DNA of 38,026 nucleotides from an uncultured Bacteroidaceae bacterium (GTDB lineage Bacteria; Bacteroidota; Bacteroidia; Bacteroidales; Bacteroidaceae). Positions within the stretch are counted from its first letter, which is position 1. Each line of letters opens with the position of its first letter. The DNA is taken from the NCBI GenBank assembly GCA_905236985.1, contig CAJORF010000018.1:1-38026 (forward strand). The letters are read 5' to 3'. The position numbers and the translations under genes are program-made. The notes below the pieces were generated by a model. The model saw nothing but the letters and a program-made list of their open reading frames with translations. It was not told the DNA's origin and searched no databases. Shown piece by piece: positions 32,032 through 38,026 of the stretch.

Positions 32032-32649
32032 ATGGCATACTTACTCATATTCTTCTCAGCTATCTTTGTTAACAACATCGTATTCTCGCAGTTCCTCGGA
32101 ATCTGCCCGTTTCTCGGTGTGTCGAAGAAAGTGGATACCGCTCTCGGTATGTCCGCTGCTGTGGCTTTCGTGTTGACTATTGCCACAATTGTCACCTATC
32201 TGATTCAAATCCTGTTGGTCAAGTACGAACTCGTCTATCTGCAAACCATCGCCTTCATTCTCGTCATCGCTGCTTTGGTACAGATGGTGGAGATCATCCT
32301 GAAGAAGGTCTCGCCTGCGCTGTACCAGGCTCTCGGTGTCTTCCTACCATTGATCACCACGAACTGCGCCATCCTCGGCGTGGCCATCCTTGTGGCACAA
32401 GGCACTTACAATGCTCAAGGCATGGAACCCAATCTCCTCACCGGTGTTGTCTATGCTGTCTCCACTGCCCTCGGCTTCGGTCTGGCTCTGACTATCTTCG
32501 CCGCTATCCGCGAACAGCTGGCCATGATGGATATACCCAAGGGGATGCAGGGAATGCCCATAGCACTCGTCGTAGCCGGTCTCTTGGCTATGGCATTCAT
32601 GGGCTTCAGCGGTGTTGATAACGGTCTCGCCAAGGTCTTCGGACTCTGA
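32032..32649 (+). CDS. rnfA: Rnf complex subunit RnfA
   Basis: The 205-residue integral membrane subunit has about six helices and inverse topology to RnfE, its homologue. NNIVFSQFLGICPFLGVSKK contains the conserved cysteine of the membrane Fe-S site; FLPLITTNCAILGVAILVAQ provides the second. GFGLALTIFAAIREQL and MALAFMGFSG-like MAFMGFSGVDNG complete the pattern. It is the last rnf gene; rlmD starts 14 nt later and may be read through. Confidence 0.97.
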   Translation: MAYLLIFFSAIFVNNIVFSQFLGICPFLGVSKKVDTALGMSAAVAFVLTIATIVTYLIQILLVKYELVYLQTIAFILVIAALVQMVEIILKKVSPALYQALGVFLPLITTNCAILGVAILVAQGTYNAQGMEPNLLTGVVYAVSTALGFGLALTIFAAIREQLAMMDIPKGMQGMPIALVVAGLLAMAFMGFSGVDNGLAKVFGL

Positions 32650-32663
32650 TCGACGTTTCTTTT

Positions 32664-34109
32664 ATGGCAAGAAAAAAGAAAGCACTGCCCTTGTTGGAGG
32701 GTGTGAAGATAGAAGCTGTCGCAGCTGAAGGAAAGGCTCTGGTAAGGGTGGATGACCTGGTGGTCTTCGTGCCCTTCGCCATCCCTGGTGATGTTGTCGA
32801 TCTGCAGGTGACAAAGAAAAAGCACTCTTATGCTGAAGCAGAGGTGGTGCGGTTAGTGCAACCCAGTGCTGACCGCATCGCCCCTTTCTGCCCTCACTTT
32901 GGGGTCTGTGGCGGTTGCAAATGGCAGATTCTGCCCTACGAGCTCCAACTGGCTGCCAAGCAACAACAGGTGATGGATGCCTTGACGCGCATCGGAAAGG
33001 TGGAATTGCCTGAATGTCAACCCATCCTCGGATCCAAGAAGACGCAGGAATATCGGAATAAGCTGGAGTTTGGCTTTGCCAACCGTCGTTGGCTGACGAA
33101 GGAACAGATACGTTCGGGCGAACAGTTCGAGCGTCAGGAGAGCGTCGGCTATCACGCCAACGGTACCTTTGACAAGATCCTGCCTATCGAGGAGTGTCAT
33201 CTGATGGATCCCATCAACGACCGCCTTCGCCTTGCCATACGTGATTATGCCTACGTGCATCATCTCACCTTCTTTGACGCCCGCGAGCACATTGGTCTGC
33301 TCCGAGGCATGATGATTCGTCTCTCGAACACAGGCGGTCTGATGTTGCTCATGCAGTTCTGCTTCTTTACTGACGCTGAACGACAGCAGGCGATGGCACT
33401 CATGACTTTTCTTCATGAGTCGTTCCCTGAGATCACTTCGCTACTTTATGTCAACAACCAGAAGTTTAATGATACTTTTGGCGACCTCCCCGTAGAGGTC
33501 TTTGCGGGCGATGACCATATCTTTTTGGAGATGGAGGGGCTGCACTTCAAGGTTGGAGCCAAGAGCTTCTACCAGACGAACACCGAGCAGGCCTTCGAAT
33601 TATATAAGGTGGCGAGAGAGTTCGCAATAGGACAGGAAAGTCTCCCCTTACGGGGAGATTTAGAAGGGTCTTTAATTTATGACCTCTACACGGGCACTGG
33701 CACTATTGCCAATTTCGTTGCCCGTCACGCTCGCCAAGTCATAGGCATCGAGTATGTTCCAGAGGCCATTGAAGACGCTAAAATGAACAGTCAGATCAAC
33801 GGCATCACCAACACACAGTTTTTTGCTGGTGATATGAAGGATATTCTCACTGATGCTTTCATCGCCAAGCACGGACGTCCAGACATCATCATCACCGATC
33901 CGCCGCGCGCAGGTATGCACGCAGATGTAATTCAGGTGATGCTGAATGCCGCGCCGACGCGTATTGTCTATGTGAGCTGCAATCCTGCAACACAAGCACG
34001 TGACCTTGCGCTGCTGGATGCAGACTACAAGGTCACGCGTATTCAACCTGTCGATATGTTCCCGCATACGCAGCACGTCGAGAATGTGGTGCTGCTGGAA
34101 CGACGGTAG
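32664..34109 (+). CDS. rlmD: 23S rRNA (uracil-C5)-methyltransferase RlmD/RumA
   Basis: The 481-residue SAM-dependent m5U methyltransferase has an N-terminal TRAM domain (about 8-65) and Fe-S cysteines in FCPHFGVCGGCKWQ. A central domain is followed by a Rossmann fold with YDLYTGTGTIANFV (motif I, about 342-355), DPPRAGMHADV and the catalytic cysteine in VYVSCNPATQARDL (about 438-451). A stretch of about 12 residues just before motif I (ESLPLRGDLEGS) comes from an in-frame palindromic element at 33637-33673. The specific target (U1939 of 23S rRNA) is inferred from the family. It ends 9 nt from the convergent zinc-ribbon gene. Confidence 0.93.
   Translation: MARKKKALPLLEGVKIEAVAAEGKALVRVDDLVVFVPFAIPGDVVDLQVTKKKHSYAEAEVVRLVQPSADRIAPFCPHFGVCGGCKWQILPYELQLAAKQQQVMDALTRIGKVELPECQPILGSKKTQEYRNKLEFGFANRRWLTKEQIRSGEQFERQESVGYHANGTFDKILPIEECHLMDPINDRLRLAIRDYAYVHHLTFFDAREHIGLLRGMMIRLSNTGGLMLLMQFCFFTDAERQQAMALMTFLHESFPEITSLLYVNNQKFNDTFGDLPVEVFAGDDHIFLEMEGLHFKVGAKSFYQTNTEQAFELYKVAREFAIGQESLPLRGDLEGSLIYDLYTGTGTIANFVARHARQVIGIEYVPEAIEDAKMNSQINGITNTQFFAGDMKDILTDAFIAKHGRPDIIITDPPRAGMHADVIQVMLNAAPTRIVYVSCNPATQARDLALLDADYKVTRIQPVDMFPHTQHVENVVLLERR
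33637..33673 (+). repeat. Palindromic element copy D, in-frame inside rlmD
   Basis: A perfect hairpin TCTCCCC-TTAC-GGGGAGA (33641-33658) is followed by TTTAGAA and GGGTCTTTAA, the same ending as copy B. It encodes SLPLRGDLEGSL in the link before SAM motif I. The reading frame is kept. Confidence 0.7.
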
Positions 34110-34118
34110 GATTCTTTC

Positions 34119-34943
34119 TTATTCAGCTCTCATCAGTTCATCGATTCCTGTTGCCTCCTTGAGTTGCGCCAGGGAATCCGCTTTTGCTTGCTCGACAGCT
34201 ATGGAATCGCGGCGTATGCGATCCTCACGTTCGCGTGCAACATCGCGTGCCGAATAGGCTTCGGTGATGTATTCTCCATCGTCGTGGTTGGCAATGTATC
34301 TATCGTATGCTTCTGCTGTCCCAACCTTGTCAGCTGCTCGCCATTCGAGCGAGTCGATCTTGTGGAGTGCCATCTTGATAAAAGGTGAGCGCGGATGATC
34401 TTGCATGAAGTTGCGGAAGTCCTCGGGATTTCTGCTGGATGCAACCACTTCCCACACAGCATCCTCCTTTTGTAGTGCCTTGAGCTGCTCGCGCACTTCA
34501 TCGAGATGCTTGCTGTCTGGATAGCGTGCTATGAAGTCCTCGAAGTTGAGAGGATCTGTGCAGTTGCGCAACAGCTCAAAAGCCTTCTCCTCGCTGTAGC
34601 GTCGTTGCTGGTAGTTGTCCCAGTAGAGATAAGCTCCGATGCCCACAATGACGATGACGAAGAGAAGCAGATACCAAGGGGTGCTTTTCTTGGGTGGCAC
34701 TGGCGGAGTTGCCTCTTCGGACTGTACCTCCTTGTCGGACTCAGTCCCAGGCTCAAGCACAATCTTAGGTTGTGTCTCGAAGTGCGTTTGGCAGTGCGGA
34801 CACTGTTTGACATCCATCAGGAGCAATTGTTGGCAAATGGGACAGCGCTTGACGTTACCTGCGATTTTAACACCGCACTCAGGACAAAAATCAGCTTTCG
34901 AAGAAACGCTGTGTCCACATTCGGGACATTTGATTAAACTCAT
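34119..34943 (-). CDS. Double zinc-ribbon membrane protein
   Basis: The 274-residue protein has two N-terminal zinc ribbons with CPECGHSVSSKADFCPECG (about 5-23) and CPICQQLLLMDVKQCPHC (about 34-51). A Pro/Glu-rich linker and one membrane helix (about 91-109, WYLLLFVIVIVGIGAYLYW) follow. The C-terminal part (about 115-274) is helical: RYPDSKHLDEVREQLKAL resembles tetratricopeptide or outer-membrane-assembly-like helices, ending in a charged coiled coil. No specific function is known. It has its own promoter, back to back with that of tRNA-Ala. Confidence 0.8.
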   Translation of the reverse strand: MSLIKCPECGHSVSSKADFCPECGVKIAGNVKRCPICQQLLLMDVKQCPHCQTHFETQPKIVLEPGTESDKEVQSEEATPPVPPKKSTPWYLLLFVIVIVGIGAYLYWDNYQQRRYSEEKAFELLRNCTDPLNFEDFIARYPDSKHLDEVREQLKALQKEDAVWEVVASSRNPEDFRNFMQDHPRSPFIKMALHKIDSLEWRAADKVGTAEAYDRYIANHDDGEYITEAYSARDVAREREDRIRRDSIAVEQAKADSLAQLKEATGIDELMRAE

Positions 34944-35006
34944 ATTATGAAGTTCTTTTTAATCGTTATTGTGGTCTTTTTGGCAATTGATGCCGTATTT
35001 TGAGTA

Positions 35007-35039
35007 CAAAGGTACGTGATTTTCTCGACTTGAAGCAAA
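35007..35039 (-). promoter_or_regulatory. Promoter of the zinc-ribbon gene
   Basis: On the minus strand, TTTG (35036-35039), a 21-nt spacer and TACCTTTG (35007-35014) give an exact match to the Bacteroidetes consensus. The leader is about 60 nt. Confidence 0.75.
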
Positions 35040-35054
35040 AAAAATCGAAAAAAG

Positions 35055-35085
35055 TTTGCTATTTCGCAAATAATGCCTACCTTTG
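35055..35085 (+). promoter_or_regulatory. tRNA-Ala promoter
   Basis: TTTG (35055-35058), exactly 19 nt, then TACCTTTG (35078-35085): a perfect TTTG-N19-TAnnTTTG promoter. Its -33 box is 15 nt from the -33 box of the divergent zinc-ribbon promoter. Transcription should begin about 17 nt before the tRNA. Confidence 0.82.
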
Positions 35086-35105
35086 CACCGCTTTTAAGAA
35101 GTGAC

Positions 35106-35179
35106 GGGGCATTAGCTCATCTGGCTAGAGCGTTTGACTGGCAGTCAAGAGGTGGCGAGTTCGAGTCTCGCATGCTCCA
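35106..35179 (+). tRNA. tRNA-Ala (anticodon GGC)
   Basis: A 74-nt cloverleaf: acceptor GGGGCAT/ATGCTCC with the G3-U70 pair that is the alanine identity element, D-stem GCTC/GAGC, anticodon stem TTTGA/TCAAG with loop CTGGCAG (anticodon GGC), and T-arm GCGAG-TTCGAGT-CTCGC. The discriminator is A. The CCA end is not encoded (CAG follows), so it is added enzymatically. A strong promoter and a strong terminator flank it, making a single-tRNA unit. Confidence 0.96.
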
Positions 35180-35191
35180 CAGATTAATAAG

Positions 35192-35227
35192 ATAGTCCGC
35201 TGACAATCAGCGGACTATTCTTTTTCA
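35192..35227 (+). terminator. Rho-independent terminator after tRNA-Ala
   Basis: ATAGTCCGCTGA and TCAGCGGACTAT form a perfect 12-bp stem with a CAA loop, followed by TCTTTTTC. It is the strongest hairpin noted in the window. Confidence 0.92.
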
Positions 35228-35311
35228 TCCTACAGAGGTTCCGTTTGAGGTTCCGTTTTTCTTATGCTTTTTTAACAGTTTGGCAGCCTTTTGAACCCTC
35301 ATTTCAGCCGT
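35225..35311 (-). other. Short start-less reading frame with GTSNGTS tail, possible integrase remnant
   Basis: On the minus strand a 28-codon frame bounded by stops reads QKAAKLLKKHKKNGTSNGTS and then VG before its TGA. The DNA repeat GAGGTTCCGTTT twice (35235-35258, plus strand) encodes the NGTS duplication. Basic tails with repeated GTS are something I associate with C-termini of some Bacteroidetes tyrosine recombinases, and tRNA 3' flanks are common integration sites. It is a weak, memory-based resemblance; the rest of this 173-nt spacer shows nothing else. Confidence 0.2.
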
Positions 35312-35352
35312 TCAAGAGCATTTCGCTCTGATAATTTCCATCTTTGTTCTGT

Positions 35353-36303
35353 TTAGCTTTTCCCTTTATTTATCACATAGATACCCGTGGTAGTCAGCGT
35401 GGTTGCTACGGCATAATTCCATACAAACGTCTCATGAAGACACAGACAGGAGGTAACTGCACCCACAATGGGTATCAGCGAATTCCATATCGCAATCTTG
35501 CCTACAGGATTACACATAAGCAGTTTGTTATAAAGCGTAAAGCCTATCGTGGAAATACCGATGAGTAACAGAAGATATATGATGCCAATGAGGGTGACGT
35601 TAGGCAAAGTACCGCCCATCAACAAGCCAGGTATCACCAACAATGCGCCACCGATGCCAAGACTATAGCCCGTTCCGACAAACACATCCACCCGCTTTCC
35701 AACGCCTCTCGTCATCAGGCTTGCAAAGGCACTACATAAAGCATTGAGAATAATCATGCCATCGCCAAGAAAGGTAAATGATCCGCTTTCCTCACCGCTT
35801 AGATTAAGCGCGAGGATACCCGCGAAACCGATAGCACAGCCTGTCACCTTTCTAAGAGTCAGTTTGTCGCTCTTGAAGAACATGCAGGCAAGAAGAACCA
35901 GCACAAACACACTCATAGAGTTCAGGATGGCGGCACGACTGCCCTGACTGTGCGACAATCCGATATAGAAACAAGCATAATGCAACGTAGTATTCAACAG
36001 TGTGAAGGCCAGCAGGAACAAGCAGCTTCCCCAAACATGAGTTTTTGCGGATTCCTTTAGGTCAAATGACCGATGAGTTATGCAAGCTATGGATAGGATA
36101 ATAATACCTGATACAAAAAAACGGATACCAGCAAACAGCATCTTACTGCCCGTCATCTCTGTCGTAATCTCAAACTCTGCAAATCCAAGCTTGATAAGCG
36201 GATAGGCCCAACCCCACAGAAATGCAGCTGTAAACGCTAAGACAGCAGCCCATATAGGGCGCTGAAAAATACTGTTATTTGTTTTATAAGCCTCCATTAT
36301 CAT
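35353..36303 (-). CDS. EamA-type (DMT superfamily) transporter
   Basis: The 316-residue inner-membrane protein has about 10 helices in two EamA repeats. The first begins AAVLAFTAAFLWGWAYPLIK (about 18-37). The second covers about 160-312 and ends TTLTTTGIYVINKGKS, a typical short basic tail. Family members export amino acids or other metabolites; the substrate cannot be predicted. ATG 36297 (two codons in) is an equally good start. Base and codon use look more AT-rich than in most of the window, which may mark it as acquired DNA next to the tRNA. It runs toward the tRNA terminator. Confidence 0.88.
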   Translation of the reverse strand: MIMEAYKTNNSIFQRPIWAAVLAFTAAFLWGWAYPLIKLGFAEFEITTEMTGSKMLFAGIRFFVSGIIILSIACITHRSFDLKESAKTHVWGSCLFLLAFTLLNTTLHYACFYIGLSHSQGSRAAILNSMSVFVLVLLACMFFKSDKLTLRKVTGCAIGFAGILALNLSGEESGSFTFLGDGMIILNALCSAFASLMTRGVGKRVDVFVGTGYSLGIGGALLVIPGLLMGGTLPNVTLIGIIYLLLLIGISTIGFTLYNKLLMCNPVGKIAIWNSLIPIVGAVTSCLCLHETFVWNYAVATTLTTTGIYVINKGKS

Positions 36304-36318
36304 CTGTTCCCCTTCTTA

Positions 36319-36846
36319 TTACATCTTCTCCATATGATACCCCATCCGCTTCAACTGCATAGCAGCGCCAAACAGATACAGTTGATGCAGACAGGTGACA
36401 TAGCCTTCGAAGGCTCCCTTGGTACCTGGCTCGAAGTTCTGGTGCATCAGCGCATTGTTGACACGTGAGGCACATTCGCCGACCAGCTTCTCCATAGCAT
36501 CATAGTCGCAGCCTCTCAGTCGCAGCACCTCTTCACGGACGTACTCGTCCATCGCGTCATATCCCCGCTTGTCACGCATAAAGGTATAGATATTCTCCAG
36601 ATTGGAGTATATCTCCCATTCTGTGTCCCACATCTTGGCTACGGCCATTCCGATATACATCATCCAACCAAGAGATGCTTGTGGATAGTTCTGGAATTCA
36701 CGAATGCCGTCGGGAATATAAGCACTGGATATTTCTTCCCATTTCCCTTCCACGTCAGGGCATTCAGGCAGACGTTCATCCACCTCCTTCAACCCCACCA
36801 GATACTGATGCAGGTCGTTATTCAATTGTACTTCAAATGTCTCCAT
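36319..36846 (-). CDS. Conserved-looking protein of unknown function, partner of the acyltransferase gene
   Basis: The 175-residue protein starts METFEVQLNNDLHQYLVGLK. It is mostly helical and rich in Trp, Tyr and Met (ASLGWMMYIGMAVAKMWDTE), and has no signal peptide or recognised motif. The frame is open further upstream to 36933, but that part overlaps the preceding gene; ATG 36846 leaves a 10-nt gap and is preferred. The tight spacing suggests an operon with the alcohol-acetyltransferase-like gene. I do not recognise the family. Confidence 0.7.
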   Translation of the reverse strand: METFEVQLNNDLHQYLVGLKEVDERLPECPDVEGKWEEISSAYIPDGIREFQNYPQASLGWMMYIGMAVAKMWDTEWEIYSNLENIYTFMRDKRGYDAMDEYVREEVLRLRGCDYDAMEKLVGECASRVNNALMHQNFEPGTKGAFEGYVTCLHQLYLFGAAMQLKRMGYHMEKM

Positions 36847-36856
36847 AATTCTTTGT

Positions 36857-38026
36857 TTATTGATTTGGCAACACCACTCCTGGCAGGTTCTTCTTGAATG
36901 GGCCATTGATGGTATAGGCGATATTCTCTGCATCGAGTGCTTGGCGGAAACTGCGTATGTATTTGTGGCCTGGTGTCACAAGAAAGAAGCTTATGCAGAA
37001 GCGCCGTCCCACATTCACCACCTCCAACATGACATGCCCTTCAGCCAAGGTATAGGCCGCGCGGACGTAGGGCTCCAGTCCTCCCCATTGCATGTGACCG
37101 ATGTAGCTGATGTTGAACGTAGCCCTGGGTTGACTGGAGTAGCGTGAGTGTGTGATATTATATTTGCGCTTGGCCTCCAGCGTTGGTAGCGTGTCCGTCA
37201 CCTCGTAATCCGCCACAACGCGCCGCAACTCGGCGGCAGCATTCTCCAGTGTCCTCTGCTCGTCCATGGTCTTGCGGGTGAAGGCCGACAACTCGTTCAT
37301 GGACCATGAAGCCATATCCCTCGCATAGGGGACATACAGCAACTTCACCAGGTCGCGGTAGGAATTGGGGCAGCCCACATCCTTGCAGAAGTCGTGAGTG
37401 ATACCTGCCACTATGGTCGCAGCCTTCTTCGGCAGAAACTTGTCAACGGCTTTCGTCATCAGCACTGCCAAAACGCTTGCTGGGGTTCCACCGTGTTCCT
37501 TAGCATAAGCCAGAAGCACCTCCTGTTCGATGTCGAAGGTGTAGTACTGCTGTGTGAAGAAGGGGCAGAGGGCCCCCATGATATAATCCTTATTAAAGTA
37601 ATGTGCCTCGCGATCTGCAAACGGGAGCGTTATCTTCACGTCGGGCAGCGATTCCGTATCGGGGTAGTCAGTCTCACCTGGCAGCAGCGGCGAATCCGAT
37701 AGACGTATGCCATCGCTGTCAGGTTTGACACCGTAAGCCTCATGGACATACTCGTAGAGGGTGGTCTTGACCCACTCCAACATTCCGGCGGCACCCGTCA
37801 GCGCGTGATGGATGTTGAAGAAAATGTCACAGCCATCATAATCGATGAAGCACAAGTGCCCGTTCACCTCTGCAGAGCCCAGACTGGGGCTCTTCTTCTG
37901 CGTGCGGCATACCACAATGGGCTGCTCATGATGTCGCAGAACATAGCATCCCGCACGATCCACCTCCACGCGAACGGCAAAATAGGGATAGCGCTTGATA
38001 GCTCTTTGTGCAGCGTTGTCGAGGGC
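36857..38026 (-). CDS. Alcohol-acetyltransferase/condensation-fold protein, C-terminal part
   Basis: The frame continues to the window edge: 19 codons beyond a GTG at 37969 read ALDNAAQRAIKRYPYFAVR, which is homologous-looking protein, so the gene starts outside the window. At least 389 residues are present. FFNIHHALTGAAGMLEW contains the HHxxxG version of the catalytic HHxxxD motif of chloramphenicol-acetyltransferase/condensation-type acyltransferases. FNISYIGHMQWGGLEPYVRA matches the second conserved region of alcohol acetyltransferases and related wax-ester/PapA-type enzymes. The donor is presumably an acyl-CoA or carrier protein; the acceptor is unknown. Confidence 0.78.
   Translation of the reverse strand, partial: ALDNAAQRAIKRYPYFAVRVEVDRAGCYVLRHHEQPIVVCRTQKKSPSLGSAEVNGHLCFIDYDGCDIFFNIHHALTGAAGMLEWVKTTLYEYVHEAYGVKPDSDGIRLSDSPLLPGETDYPDTESLPDVKITLPFADREAHYFNKDYIMGALCPFFTQQYYTFDIEQEVLLAYAKEHGGTPASVLAVLMTKAVDKFLPKKAATIVAGITHDFCKDVGCPNSYRDLVKLLYVPYARDMASWSMNELSAFTRKTMDEQRTLENAAAELRRVVADYEVTDTLPTLEAKRKYNITHSRYSSQPRATFNISYIGHMQWGGLEPYVRAAYTLAEGHVMLEVVNVGRRFCISFFLVTPGHKYIRSFRQALDAENIAYTINGPFKKNLPGVVLPNQ

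Overview
The window looks like chromosome of a Bacteroidales bacterium, most likely Prevotella or a close relative. The protein set is typical (RseC-RnfBCDGEA, PyrB/PyrI, a Bacteroidetes-type TonB-dependent receptor, a 29-residue Lys/Arg-rich mS38/bS22-like ribosomal protein). Ten sites match the Bacteroidetes -7 element TAnnTTTG, and starts lack clear Shine-Dalgarno sequences. This assignment is inferred from gene content and promoters; no database search was run.

Layout. 1-7422: yebC (partial), pheT, dnaB and a class A penicillin-binding protein on the minus strand, with folK opposite. 7505-18196, plus strand: pyrB-pyrI, glyA, a nucleoside transporter, a bifunctional-nuclease/UVR protein, rsmE, a large unknown protein, an ABC transporter pair and an AmgK-like kinase fused to a RapZ C-terminal domain. 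18200-21890: a TonB-dependent receptor and a nucleotidyltransferase-like protein. 21912-25169, minus: a lipoprotein, RNase G, the small ribosomal protein and HU. 25333-34109, plus: mutY, then rseC-rnfB-rnfC-[four-helix-bundle gene]-rnfD-rnfG-rnfE-rnfA and rlmD. 34119-38026: a zinc-ribbon membrane protein, tRNA-Ala(GGC), an EamA transporter, an unknown protein and a partial alcohol-acetyltransferase-like enzyme. No stretch longer than 300 bases lacks a gene.

The ordinary genes cover translation and RNA processing (pheT, rsmE, rlmD, rng, tRNA-Ala, the mS38-like protein), DNA replication and repair (dnaB, HU, mutY), pyrimidine, folate and one-carbon metabolism (pyrBI, folK, glyA), the cell envelope (PBP, TonB receptor, AmgK/RapZ fusion) and energy conservation (Rnf, a ferredoxin:NAD+ oxidoreductase that pumps Na+ or H+).

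The unusual content is a layer of small repeats. (1) A 23S-intervening-sequence-type four-helix-bundle gene sits inside the rnf operon between complementary arms of about 32 nt, like a ribosomal IVS but in a protein-coding operon. (2) The leaders of yebC, pheT, rng and rnfC are built from degenerate tandem 8-mers ending at the start codon. (3) A family of C/G-rich palindromic elements ending in GGGTCT or a close variant occurs at four places; two copies are in-frame inside proteins and one supplies the pyrI stop codon. (4) mutY carries a tandem heptamer array in its coding region. (5) folK and mutY appear to be transcribed as nearly leaderless mRNAs.
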